NCBI GenBank assembly: GCA_944548615.1
Contig: OX155961.1
Location: 31,140,204-31,204,203 of the forward strand
Length of the DNA stretch: 64,000 bases
Origin: Micropterix aruncella
Lineage: Eukaryota; Arthropoda; Insecta; Lepidoptera; Micropterigidae
Direction: 5' to 3'
Program-made: the position numbers and the translations under genes
Shown: piece by piece, positions 45,726 to 59,559 of the stretch
Position numbering within the stretch: position 1 is the stretch's first letter
How the letters are laid out: the number at the start of each line of letters is the position of its first letter
The notes under the pieces: model-generated
Databases searched by the model: none
The model's input: only the letters and a program-made list of their open reading frames with translations
Told to the model about the DNA's origin: nothing

Positions 45726-46202
45726 TCAGTCCGTTGTTTTGCGGGTAGGCCGCAAACCGCTGCCGCCACTGCGTAGGTTATAACGGTGGTGGGGGGCCGG
45801 GCTCGGAGCGCGGGAATTTTTAAAATCCGTCTTGCACACAACACTCACTGTATCCTGTTTTACGTCTTTGCGTTCGGCGTTCGGCGGCGGGAACATTTTA
45901 AGAAGAGGGTTCCACGTAGAAGAGAGTTTGTAGCCGTCATCTCTATTGAAGTTCGGAGTTCTTCTTATTTCAATGGCTTCCCGGATCATGCGAGGAAAGT
46001 AGAATTGTTCCTTGGATAGAACAATGGGATTTTGAAACTGCATCCAGTGGTTACTTCCGCTATCCAATATATGTTCGCAGATCGCCGATTTTTCTCGCTG
46101 AACGTTTTTAACAGCTTTGATGTGTTCTGTCAGTCGCGTGGCTATGGGCCGTTTTACGTTGGACAAACGAAACGGCCCATAGCCACGCGACTGACAGAAC
46201 AC
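45726..46202 (-). pseudogene. PLE GIY-YIG endonuclease C-terminus, left arm
   Basis: Open to the ORF stop near 45724. Recognisable parts: RPIATRLTEHIKAVKN (conserved Arg and Glu-His of the GIY-YIG nuclease used by Penelope elements to nick the target), SAICEHILDSGSNHWMQF, QFYFPRMIREAIEIRRTPNF and NRDDGYKLSSTWNPLL, then a Pro/Arg-rich tail ending RPTRKTTD. The N-terminal residues before RPIATR are read from the opposite arm and are not PLE protein. RT and the first GIY motif are absent, so there is no activity. Confidence 0.85.
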
Positions 46203-46596
46203 ATCAAAGCTGTTAAAAACGTTCAGCGAAAAATCGGCGATCTGCGAACATATATTGGATAGCGGAAGTAACCACTGGATGCAGTTTCAAAATCCCATTG
46301 TTCTATCCAAGGAACAATTCTACTTTCCTCGCATGATCCGGGAAGCCATTGAAATAAGAAGAACTCCGAACTTCAATAGAGATGACGGCTACAAACTCTC
46401 TTCTACGTGGAACCCTCTTCTTAAAATGTTCCCGCCGCCGAACGCCGAACGCAAAGACGTAAAACAGGATACAGTGAGTGTTGTGTGCAAGACGGATTTT
46501 AAAAATTCCCGCGCTCCGAGCCCGGCCCCCCACCACCGTTATAACCTACGCAGTGGCGGCAGCGGTTTGCGGCCTACCCGCAAAACAACGGACTGA
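46152..46596 (+). pseudogene. PLE GIY-YIG endonuclease C-terminus, right arm
   Basis: Same protein end on the plus strand, starting slightly further upstream with YVGQTKRPIATRLTEH (the 'YIG' half of GIY-YIG). Compared with the left arm it lacks 2 bp (GCGAAAAATC versus GCGAGAAAAATC), which shifts the frame after NVQRK. The frame is recovered at DSGSNHWMQF and continues to the same stop (about 46597). The indel shows that the two arms have diverged since insertion or came from different templates. Confidence 0.85.
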
Positions 46597-46711
46597 CAGC
46601 TCTTCAGTTTACCCTAGACAACGGCGGCTGCAACGTCACCGAAACGTCGGGTCCTACAAATTTCACGCGGTAAATTCGTTTTCTATCCTATTTATAATGA
46701 CATCATTTTAT

Positions 46712-46969
46712 TTAAAAAACCATTTTTATACCACGGAAAATAATACCAAAACATACAAAAAATAATACTCGTACTTAAATACTACGAAAATACTAGTGGA
46801 CGCAATAAACTCTAACTAAACGGGCGCCGTAGCGACGCCGCTCGAATGCAAATGGTTAAAATGACATTAAAACTAAAACCACTATTGCTAAAAAACCAAT
46901 AATAGAAAATGTACATAAAAAATATGTTAAAGAAAAAAAATAAACACTGAAACACTGCTTCCCACATTG
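46712..46969. other. Short spacer
   Basis: AT-rich, nothing recognised. Confidence 0.4.
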
Positions 46970-47120
46970 CAAATGCTAGTTCCCGTCAGGTCACCAAAGT
47001 TTATCAGCGTAGGACGTGGTCAGTACTTGGATGGGTGACCACTTGATGACTGCCATGCACGGAGCTAACCAGCTGGTTAGCTGCTCCGTGCTGCCACGTA
47101 ACGTTATAAAAGCCGACCGC
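46970..47120 (+). ncRNA. 5S rRNA-derived SINE
   Basis: 46980-47045 matches the 3' two-thirds of 5S rRNA, including the internal pol III promoter: an A-box-like CACCAAAGTTTATCAGCG and a C box GGTCAGTACTTGGATGGGTG. The match stops after GACCACTTG(A)TG and is followed by a non-5S hairpin, GGAGCTAACCAGCTGGTTAGCTGCTCC region (47060-47086). The 5S 5' third is missing. It is therefore a 5S-type SINE or pseudogene, not a working 5S gene. Confidence 0.8.
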
Positions 47121-47219
47121 CTGTAAGATAATTGTCAATAGGCAATAGGGTGTACCGGCAAAGGTACAACAAGCGTAGGAATATAAAAAAATATATATTA
47201 AAAAAAGAATGTTCTTTAA

Positions 47220-47858
47220 AATCCTACTAATATTAAAAACGCGAAAGTTTGTATGTATGTATGGATGTTTGTTACTCTTTCACGCAAAAACTACTGAATG
47301 GATTTTGATGAAACTTTACAATAATATAGCTTACACATCAGAATAACACATAGGCTATCCTACTAATATTATAAACACGAAAGTTTGTAATATGTATGTA
47401 TGGATGTTTGTTACTCTTTCACGCAAAAACTACTGAATGGATTTTGATGAAACTTTACAGTAATATAGCTTACACATCAGAATAACACATAGGCTATCCT
47501 AATAATATTATAAACACGAAAGTTTGTATGTATGTATGGATGTTTGTTACTATTTCACGCAAAAACTACTGAATGGATTTTGATGAAACTTTACAATAAT
47601 ATAGCTTACACATCAGAATAACACATAGGCTATCCTACTAATATTATAAACACGAAAGTTTGTAATATGTATGTATGGATGTTTGTTACTCTTTCACGCA
47701 AAAACTACTGAATGGATTTTGATGAAACTTTACAATAATATAGCTTACACATCAGAATAACACATAGGATATAATTTATAAAGATATATGGTTTTCTATC
47801 ATCATTATCACAATTTTCCATCACCACGCGGGTGAAACCGCTGGGCGCAGCTAGTATA
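47220..47858 (+). mobile_element. Lepidopteran tandem element, four 137-bp units
   Basis: Units anchored on CGAAAGTTTGTATGTATG at 47242, 47378, 47517 and 47653 (spacing 136, 139, 136). Each has GTTACTCTTTCACGCAAAAA, CTACTGAATGGATTTTGATG and ACATCAGAATAACACATAGG. It closes with GGGTGAAACCGCTGGGCGCA followed by GCTAGT, the well-known lepidopteran end of this repeat. Units are almost identical. Confidence 0.9.
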
Positions 47859-48214
47859 TTTTATATATCTATCTTATTAATTTTACGATTTGATATGTAG
47901 ATGTCACTAAATAAATTAGCAATTCAAATAATAGTATGTAGATGTAAGAAGTTTTTAATGAAACCCCTTCGTTCGTGTTAATATGTGTCTGAATAACACA
48001 TAGGCTGAAATTTTCGGGTTAACGCCCAATATTTAATTATTTGACATGGAAATCAAATCCCTTTTAAAGCAGGATGGGCGTTTTTGGCCCAGAGACCAAT
48101 AACGTAATCAAAATATTATTATTTACATAAGACGTCGTCTTATGTAAATAATAATAAAATATTTTTTAAAATTATATTATTATTTTATTTCGAGATAAGA
48201 TAACATATAGTCGT
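47859..48214. other. Spacer
   Basis: GCTGAAATTTTCGGG and 'TTTTGGCCCAGAGACC' resemble further lepidopteran repeat debris. A hairpin, ATTATTATTTACATAAGACG facing its complement at about 48126-48155, is perfect over about 20 bp. Confidence 0.4.
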
Positions 48215-48410
48215 ATTTAGAACACCATCTATAGTGCTCACCTTAATACTATCATACCACGAACACCGCCATATTGAACATAAGAGAAAAAATATGTATG
48301 TTTGGAACGATGAGTGCCATCTACATGTTGCGTTTCATATTAAATTCCTAGCTGCCATATTGTAGTATGACATTGAGCAATCTAATACGCCATATAATCA
48401 ATATTCAAAC
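48215..48410 (+). mobile_element. GAGCAATCTAATACGC-type repeat, copy 1
   Basis: Blocks ACACCGCCATATT, TACATGTTGCGTTTCATATT and TTGAGCAATCTAATACGCCA are shared with the inverted copy at 60675-60870. Single-block relics appear at about 54752 (TTTGAGCAACCTAATACGC). Confidence 0.6.
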
Positions 48411-48744
48411 GTATCATAATTGGTGAAATAACAAAGGTTATGATTTCGTCATGCAAATCAGCAACAAGCCTTGAAATAGCGATTCGATAGCTATCCAAAA
48501 AAACATCAAACTCGCTCAAATATCATAGTCAAGTTGATTATCTTTTTTGACAACCCGTTCTGTTCCAAATTCTTTTACGAGCAGCAGAGCAACAAACGAC
48601 GATCGAAAATATTGACTATTTGCTAACAGCATGAGGCAACTGCGAGAAAGCGTTCGCCCGAAACTGGTAGAGTGGTGAAACAACATCTTTTTTTTTGATA
48701 TTGCAATGCGGTATGCACATCGACATTTGTACCTACATCAATTA
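48411..48744. other. Spacer
   Basis: Nothing recognised. Confidence 0.35.
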
Positions 48745-49330
48745 CAAAAATATGGGTGACCCCATCACACCAGGGAGTTTTAACGAGATCAGGTAGTGAG
48801 CGAACGTGAGGACACAGCGGACAAAGACAGTCCGCTGTCTAGCTCCACCAAAGAGCCCGTGAGAGTCCATCGACCTACCGCAAGGCACTGGGAAGTGAAT
48901 AAAGCGAGCAGACCTCACTCCCTCACTACCAGATTTGGCCAGATTTCAACGTCCTCATGTCTGGTCGCGGATTCGAATTCTCTTGCGCAACCTCTACATG
49001 TTGTTAGCGGTAAATCGGTTCGAATTATCGGACTAAGGAGTCCTCTGCCAGTTAAACCAACACGGGATAGGGTGACCAACGGGTCGTTTCAAGAGTAGCT
49101 GAAATCAGGTCAACAACCACCGCCGATGCTTAGGAAAGTATCAGACAGTTTCCAGACGCCCATTCCCCGGTGATTCGCCGGAGTGCACAGTCGATTGGCT
49201 AACGCCGCACGATGCGCAAGCTGCCCAGCAGCGCTGTTTCCCCAAATATCCACGACAGGGCTGAGACAGGATTCACATAGTCCTTACAGGTTAGTTTCTC
49301 TTCGAGGAGTCTATCGGAAGGGAGTTGAAC
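48745..49330 (+). mobile_element. F670 copy 7, diverged
   Basis: Blocks: GTGACCCCATCACACCAGGG, AAGACAGTCCGCTGTCTAGC, CCGCAAGGC, CGTTTCAAGAGTAGCTG, GTCAACAACCACCGCCG, GTGCACAGTCGATTGGCTAA, CGCCGCACGATGCGC. In place of the young-copy hairpin CCGACTGTTAGTCGG it has CCGGTGATTCGCCGG: different bases, stem still paired. Confidence 0.65.
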
Positions 49331-49567
49331 CGTGATGACTTGAGCCGACCAAACATGTTCGACTACTCATTTTTTGATTTTGCTTTGGGCAACAGCAAAT
49401 TGCACAATGCGAAACAAAAAGATTTACATATATGTCCATCATAAGCCCGTCAATTTTATATACATTTTTTTCAGTGAGTAATAATTAGGTACTTTAAATT
49501 CAGATATACATTCAGATGGCATTCTATCTCTCCGTCTTATTTATGTGATGTGGTTAGCGTATATATA

Positions 49568-50194
49568 GGTATGTGAGAGTGGCCACCCTTCACTGGACTC
49601 CAATTGATTGTGAGCGAAGGGTGGTTCTCATCATGAAGTTTTCTCCGTGAATGAAAGTCGAGGATGTCGAAGTAGAAGTGTTTAATCTGAAGGTTGGAGT
49701 GAGTTGAGTTGAAGTCGCCAGTTCTTAACGCCTTGATTGTTAATTCGCCGTTGTGTAGTAGTGTGGGCGCGAGGTGAAGCCGTGGCAGTGTGTCTGAAGT
49801 ACGTGGTCGAGGAGTGAGGCTTGACGATTGGTGTCGCGGATAATGCAGGTACTGCTTGATAATGAAGTGTAGCGCGTTAACTGTAGTCGTGTAACTGTCC
49901 GCCAAGGAATGATTGTAACCGTGTACTCGTCCACCAAGGGAATGATGTCGATCGATTGAAATGTACCACGTTTTATACCGTTAAGCGGTGACGTAAATAG
50001 CTATGAGTGGGGTGTAACATGTGTATCGATTAGAAGAAATGACATGAGTCATCGCTTGCCTGGGCATAATTTGCCAAATTTAGTTGGAAATTAACTGCAG
50101 CTGGCTCGTGTAGGTTTGAGCGAGTCTGCGGTTTCTATTCTGTGAAATTACTTTTTTGTTGTGGGTATGTGGAGCGACAGGCTCCTACAGGTAT
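49568..50194 (-). mobile_element. Solo LTR 2 with 5-bp TSD (inverted)
   Basis: LTR 49573-50189 flanked by GGTAT (49568-49572, 50190-50194). On its own strand it starts TGTAGGAGCCTGTCGCTCC and ends CCACTCTCAC, like solo LTR 1, and is about 60 bp longer (617 versus 556 bp) owing to internal indels. Frames within (49537-49937) are incidental. Confidence 0.85.
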
Positions 50195-53369
<3,175 letters not shown>

Positions 53370-53399
53370 GATTTAGAAATGGCATGAGTGAAATTTAAA

Positions 53400-54340
53400 G
53401 GGCCAAAATTATTTAGGTCGTCAAGAAATCTATACCCATAATATGGGTTTTAAATTTTGTGTTTGAAGAAAATTTTGCTCGAATAATCCCATGAAAAGGT
53501 TGGCATACGAAGGTGCCATTCGAGTGCCCATAGCAGTCCCTTTAATTTGAAGGAAAAAGCATTACACGTTAAGACAAACTCGGCTAATTTGCAAAGAAAA
53601 TCTGTAGAAGGTATTTGAGGATGAGGTCTCTCATCGAGAAAATAAGAAATGGCTTCCAATCCTAAATTATGAGGAATATTGGTATACAGGGATATGGCGT
53701 CAATAGTAACAAATAATAGGTCGTCGGACTTTGGAATTACAGTATTCTTTAAAATATCAATAAAATGATAGCTGTCTTTGATATGAGAATTTAGATTTTT
53801 CACGAAAGGTTGTAAAAAATAATCTACAAAAGCCGAAATTCTTTCTGTCGGATAGTTAAAGCTTGCAACTATCGGTCATCCAGGATTAGTAGGCTTGTGA
53901 ATTTTTGGTAATAGGTAGAAATTTGAAGTTTGGATAGGATCAGGAATTAAAGTTTTAACATCTTTGTCTGATAATTTTTCATTTGATTTAATTTGTTCAA
54001 TATATTTTTTTATTTTCACTGCAAAATTTTTGTTTGGATCTCTGGATAGTTTTTTATAGAAAGTTTCATCTCTAAGTTGCCTCAAGCCTTCAGTAACATA
54101 GTCAGTTTTGTTAAGTATGACAGTAGTGGAACCTTTATCAGCCGGAAAAATGACGATGCTGGTATCCTTGCTAAGACTCTCAAGAGCTGTACGTTCATCT
54201 ACTGACAAGTTTGATGTTGGTTTTAGGCTATTTAGAAAAGATAGCTGTGTTACTTTGTTTAATAAAATAGTAATAAAATTTTCTACTGGATGATTCTTAA
54301 GTAATGAAGGGGGTTCCTTATTAGAGCATGGACGAAATTG
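53400..54340 (-). pseudogene. Penelope-like element reverse transcriptase fragment
   Basis: The minus strand reads through the N-terminal and RT core of a PLE. Parts in order: a leader with SLLKNHPVENFITILL, then PADKGSTTVILNKTDYV (characteristic of PLE RT), LIPDPIQTSNFYLLPKIHKP, DDLLFVTIDAISLYTNIPHN (first catalytic Asp), GTAMGTRMAPSYANLFMG (in a shifted frame) and RFLDDL (catalytic Asp pair, about 53420). Inactivating changes: TGA at about 53881 directly after KPTNPG, and a single-base frameshift near 53563. It ends soon after the catalytic motif. RT thumb and endonuclease are missing, and (TA)n arrays replace both flanks. Confidence 0.9.
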
Positions 54341-54745
<405 letters not shown>

Positions 54746-55414
54746 TGCTTTGAGCAACCTAATACGCTTTACAACCAATGGTATAACCCTTCTGTTCTTT
54801 AAAAATCTGAAATCCAGCTAGAAACTCAGTGTGATTAAACAAAGTGTAAAATATTCCAACTGTAGCATAAATTACTACCCTAGAAACCTCTTGACCCCCA
54901 GATACACCAGAGAATAAGATTAAATTGTTTTATTTCATTCCGTGTATCCGTTGCGCCACTAATTTTTACTGGCTACTATTCCCGAAGCGTTTTTTTTGTA
55001 AGGGGCAACTCTTTTGTACGATAATCAAGCGTCCCGAGGGAAAGATTTTCATTTGCGCGAAGGTCGGACGCAAAAAAGAGAGTCTAGATTGTTATTCATC
55101 CCGCAGGCTTTATGAATTCGTTGTTAAATCCAGGGATTTATGGATTCGCTTGTTTTGTTTCCAAAGGTAATATTTTTCAATTTAATGCCTACTACCTTTG
55201 CGATTCCTGTCGCCGCCGCGTTTCTACGCGTTTATTGTACTTTTTATTCGGCCATTTATTTGCATTCATGACGCGCTTGCAATTTTGTATAATGTTCCGT
55301 TTTTTAACACGCTTTTATTAGGTCGACCTGTATGTAACTAACTATGTAATGGAATCTAAGGTAACTAATTTAACCATCTTCCAAAGATCGTAGCGTCATG
55401 AAAATTGGCAGCTG
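54746..55414. other. Spacer
   Basis: AT-rich; two overlapping plus frames (54925-55170, 55112-55321) without a domain. No gene called. Confidence 0.35.
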
Positions 55415-55720
55415 TATGTAGTTCTCATGACAATACAATAATATGGTACTTTCGAACTGATCTGATGATGGAGTCGGAAGATATGAACTGGAACTTCATG
55501 ATGGAACATCGTATCATAGCTATGTTTGGACTTGTTAGAAATGTCTTGGAATGAACTTTGACCACGATTAGGTTTCAAGGTCTGATGATGAAGCCGGAAG
55601 ATAGGCACTGGCATTCCATGATGGAATATCGTATCATAGCCGTGTTTGGACTTGTTAGAAAGGTCTTCTAATGAACTTTGACCACGATTAAGTTTTAAGG
55701 TCTGATGATGAAGTTTTTAC
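55415..55720 (+). repeat. 120-bp tandem repeat, about 2.3 units
   Basis: TCTGATGATG at 55461, 55581 and 55701, exactly 120 bp apart. Units carry CGGAAGATANGNACTGG, ATGATGGAANATCGTATCAT, GTTTGGACTTGTTAGAAA and GAACTTTGACCACGATTA. A lepidopteran-type dispersed repeat. Confidence 0.85.
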
Positions 55721-55904
55721 GTGCTTTTATAAAAGCATGTTTTTAGTGTTTTTTTTTTAACTATTAATTAATTTATTTTTGTTAATGGCTGTCGTAAAAC
55801 TAAACTTTTCATATTTCAACCTTTTTCGAGTCTATCCGTTATGATAAATTGCCGCTATTTTGTAGCGCAAAACAGATTTTTTTCTAATCTCGCTGTTGTG
55901 CAAC
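55721..55904. other. Short spacer
   Basis: AT-rich; nothing recognised. Confidence 0.4.
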
Positions 55905-56303
55905 ACAAACATACAAATCGAAGACTATCGCGGTTGTTTGACATTATAAATAGGATAGAAAACGAATTTACCGCGTGAAATTTGTAGGACCCGACGTTTC
56001 GGTGACGTTGCAGCCGCCGTTGTCAAGGGTAAACTGAAGAGCTGTCAGTCCGTTGTTTTGCGGGTAGGCCGCAAACCGCTGCCGCCACTGCGTAGGTTAT
56101 AACGGTGGTGGGGGGCCGGGCTCGGAGCGCGGGAATTTTTAAAATCCGTCTTGCACACAACACTCACTGTATCCTGTTTTACGTCTTTGCGTTCGGCGTT
56201 CGGCGGCGGGAACATTTTAAGAAGAGGGTTCCACGTAGAAGTCGGGTCCTACAAATTTCACGCGGTAAATTCGTTTTCTATCCTATTTATAACAAACATA
56301 CAA
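55905..56303. mobile_element. PLE foldback insertion 4, 12-bp TSD
   Basis: ACAAACATACAA at 55905-55916 and 56292-56303. The long left (minus) arm runs from the PLE 3' end through the endonuclease ORF stop into its Pro-rich C-terminus (to about 56239). The short right arm is only the terminal GTCGGGTCCTACAAATTTCA to CCTATTTATAA. So the arms are very unequal, unlike the 45.6-kb copy. Near-identical in sequence to that copy. Confidence 0.9.
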
Positions 56304-56575
56304 TTAGAACCCGTCACGTCAGGAAGTTTTAACGATATTATATCGTTCTGTTTCCCGTGTGGTGAGCGTAGACGACTTGGGACGAAAACAGTCCACTGTC
56401 TAGTTCCGCCACTCGCCCATCAGAGGCTAACGCCGTTTCACCGCTACGCAAGGAAGAGGACCGCGCAAGCGACGTCGAACTCGTAACCAGTCGAGAGACC
56501 GTAGTAATCTGGTCGCAACTGGAAGTAAGGGCGCGAGTGTATGACCGCTGGTTAACATATCGTTGTTGTATTGCC
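56304..56575. mobile_element. F670 copy 8, chimera of two orientations
   Basis: 56304-56434 is the plus-strand 5' part (CCCGTCACGTCAGGAAGTTT, then GGCTAACGCCG). At about 56435 it switches to the inverted middle (TTTCACCGCTACGCAAGG, then GCGCGAGTGTATGACCGC). The junction shows only about 2 bp of overlap (CG). It abuts the PLE foldback, which inserted at or just before the F670 5' end. Confidence 0.75.
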
Positions 56576-57664
56576 ATTGATTGTTTATTAGGTACCACAG
56601 TATTTGTTCACTTTGAAATATTTTCATATATAGAGTTTCATATATAGTTTCGACAATCTTATTTATTAATATTTCACACACATTTAAAACACTGGGTTAA
56701 TAAGATTAAAATCTACCTTGCTGGAGTGATGCCCTTACTAAGGTAGACGTTTATGTTTTCTTTTTTCGTTTTTTTTCAGTTGCTAAGCGTAACATAATGT
56801 AGCATTGCTTTTTGTGGTAGCTTTATATTTACTCAAATATTACATATACTCAGTATATTATAGTAACATAATATACATAATAATATTAAATAATCATACA
56901 TACACATACACATGTATACATATACATCTACACATATACATACACATATATATATTTATACATATAATCTATACATATACTTAAAAGTAGTAATTTTGTG
57001 TAGTTAGATATTATTATACAGCACTATAATTCACCAATTTCTCCTTTTCGTTTCTTCCTAGCTCAATCAACCATTCAGTCATAATTTTTCTTCCTCGTAT
57101 AGTATCTAACTTCACTTTTAATTCTGAATTTATTCTATTGTGTAGTCGGACAGCTAGAAAATGTGTAAAGATTTTAGAAAAATGAATTGAATTTAAAAAT
57201 TGAATTTAATTTAACTCCTCTCATCTCTGCTGTTCTTCGAAAGACGGTCTCTTCTACATAGAAAAATCTTTTTCATCTCAATGATCTTGAACATAGTAAT
57301 CTCTCTGAAAATCCACCCCACCGTGGCGACAGTCTCTTAATAAAACCTCGTAAGTGAGCTTAACTTTTTATTACTGTACTTAATGCAAGACGATATGGCC
57401 CTCGTTGCGGTTTGCATATGTAATTGTGTAAATTGCAGCTCAGCCGCGCCTCTATATCACATTTATGTCCTTTCTTCGTGGTTGAGGCGAGACTCGGTGA
57501 AACGGCGTCGTTTTTACAGCCCACGCTGTAAACTGACAGACATTGTAAATTCTACGCCGCCTGCATTTCAATTAAATGCCTGTAGTCACGTGGGCGCCGC
57601 AAGTATGACGTCCATTCATAAATAGATCTGTTTTTTGTAAGTAATACTGCAAACTACGAGCATA
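56576..57664. other. Spacer with a CATACA microsatellite
   Basis: 56895-56960 is an imperfect ATACACATAC repeat. 57383-57625 is an 80-codon plus frame without a domain. The GGTTGAGGCGAGACTCGGTG patch is unassigned. Confidence 0.4.
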
Positions 57665-58935
57665 TGTATAACAACCAGAGGTCAACCCACTACTAATAAA
57701 ACTATTGTAATACACGAGTGCGATAGCGTAGAGTCTTGTAACTGTCAGCCTATACAAAGAGAAATATCTTGGAAATATCTAGGCATCACTCTAGATTGCT
57801 TTCTCCGTTGGGATTCTCATATACATAACGTGGCTACGAAGGTGCGAATCCTTGGATATGTTTTCAAAGAACTGAGGAATATTCTGGATTCCAAAACACT
57901 AAAAACTGTTTATTATGCTTTATGTGAATCGCTTATTACTTACGGCATAATTGGATGGGGTGGATGTGGTAAAACCCTGCTAGAGCCATTGCAAGTTGCG
58001 CAGAAATTTATATTAAAAATTATTCTACGTAGACCATATCGCCATCCCACTAATGAACTTTATAAGGAAGCTAAAGTTCTTGACTGTAGGCAACTTTTTC
58101 TAAAAACTTCCCTCTTAAGGCTATTTTTGGACAGTAACTCAAATTTAGGAATAATTCAGAACCGGCGACCAACGAGACAAGTTTTAGAAAATAGCTCAAT
58201 AATACCCAGAAGGAAAACATCATTTGGACAAAGACATTACTCTTTCATTGCGCCGAGATTTTACAATCTGATCAATATGGAAATAAAAATGAACTTGACA
58301 TTTAGGGAATTCAAAAATAAACTAAAGAAATGGTTATCGAATCACGACAGACTAACCATACATCAAATGTTAGAAATAATAGTATAATAAAACTTAGGTG
58401 CACAAATTATTAAACATATATGTTAAGTATATTTTAACATTGAACTAACTACCAAAAATTATTTGACTTTGACAATGAAGTATACTTTTTAGACTAGGTA
58501 ATTTTATATTAATAAATATTAATGACCGTTTCTTCCTTTTCTCACATATAACTTTATTTATTTTATTTAATCGAATTTTATATGATATTTATTGCCGATT
58601 AAATAATGGAATTGCATTTTATTTATTATATTATCTTTTAATATTTTATTATTATTATTATTTTTTTATTTTATTCTGAAGACCACATTTTAGGGCAATT
58701 TAGTGTCATTAGCTTTTTACTAAAACTTGTATATTTGTAAGCAACCAAGCAATCAAGCAAACTTGATTGTAATATTGGAGTCCTGTCCACCCTAGAACGG
58801 GCTAGTCCCAGTTGGGTGACAGAAACAAATAAGCAAAAGGTTAAGGTTTTGCCATTCGGTTCCTGTTATTTTTATAAGCTAATCAATGTTTCATAGTAAT
58901 TAATTCTTAAATAATAAAAAATAATAATAATAATG
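57665..58935 (+). mobile_element. 5'-truncated LINE, copy 2
   Basis: Plus-strand copy of the LINE at 8642-9945, from TATAACAACCAGAGGTCAAC to an A-rich (AATAATAAT)n tail at about 58910-58935. The 3' UTR is conserved throughout. Confidence 0.85.
57674..58387 (+). pseudogene. LINE reverse transcriptase C-terminal fragment, copy 2
   Basis: Open to the stop at 58385-58387. The first Met-initiated frame begins at 57830, but coding similarity to the 9.2-kb copy begins upstream (ISWKYLGITLDCFLRWDSHI at about 57760). Same blocks: SKTLKTVYYALCES, LITYGIIGWGGCGKTLLE, KIILRRPYRHPTNELYKEAK, FGQRHYSFIAPRFYN, FREFKNKLKKWL. It differs from copy 1 at a handful of residues. No RT catalytic core. Confidence 0.85.
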
Positions 58936-59049
58936 TACGAATAGCTTAAAATCGTTTTTTTTTTCACCCCTGCATATTCCCGGCAAGAACTCATTTATTC
59001 TCAATATAAATGTCATAAATAAAATCGCTCGCTGAAAGCTTGCCGAAAC

Positions 59050-59510
59050 TCGTGGATATCGTCACCGTAGCGAGTGCGTCATACAAAAATTTAAAAAAAT
59101 ACATGATAGTGAGCCGAACATCGCAGTCAAACTCTTCCATCAATATCGATGGTACAGACCTTGAAAGAGTGATCTGATACAATTACCTGGGTGTCATAGT
59201 CAACGACAAAAGAGATCACAGTCTAGAAATTGAATCACAGTCTGGAATGCCGAATTGAGCAGGTCCGTATCGCCTTTCAATAAAATAGGGAATGTTCTCT
59301 GTGGCCGTAATTTGAGCCTCAATCTACGCACGCGTATAGCAAAATGCTCCGTATTCTCCATCCTCCTATATGGAGCAGAGGCCTGGACACTTACAGAACG
59401 GATGGTCAATCGCCTTTGAAGCGTTTGAGATGCTGGTGTATTGGAGAATGCTCAAAATATCGAGGGTTCAGAACGAATCAATCAACATTGAACGAATAGA
59501 TAAAATGACT
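59050..59510 (+). pseudogene. RTE-like LINE RT fragment
   Basis: Pieces of an RTE-type RT thumb in shifting frames: INIDGTDLERV with YNYLGVIVND (about 59130-59205), FNKIGNVLCGRNLSLNLRTR (about 59270-59335), FSILLYGAEAWTLTERMVNR (59353-59412), then AFEMLVYWRMLKISRVQNES (59427-59480). A stop (TGA, about 59418) and frameshifts separate them. Same group as 20.1-20.6 kb. Confidence 0.75.
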
Positions 59511-59559
59511 CAGCAAATATTATTCCCTTTACTTTTCTGGCAAGAAAATAATTGTGGAC

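Larger units (their letters stand above)
45581..46711. mobile_element. PLE foldback insertion 3, 14-bp TSD, endonuclease on both arms
   Basis: TGACATCATTTTAT flanks the element perfectly at 45581-45594 and 46698-46711. Left arm 45595-46154 and right arm 46170-46697 are near-identical inverted copies meeting at a 15-nt centre. Each arm is the 3' end of a Penelope-like element: the GIY-YIG endonuclease C-terminus, stop, 3' UTR and terminal CCTATTTATAA block. The left arm is about 30 bp longer at its outer end (TCAAACAACCGCGATAGTC on the complement). Confidence 0.9.

Noticed and set aside
46611..46675. Hammerhead ribozyme in the PLE terminal region
   Set aside because: PLE terminal regions can carry hammerheads and this one has CGAAACGTC, but I find no CUGANGA core at the expected distance in any of the five copies.
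47220..47765. CRISPR array
   Set aside because: Regular spacing, but the whole 137-bp unit is repeated with no unique spacers; an insect tandem element. The same applies to the 76-bp, 120-bp and minisatellite arrays.
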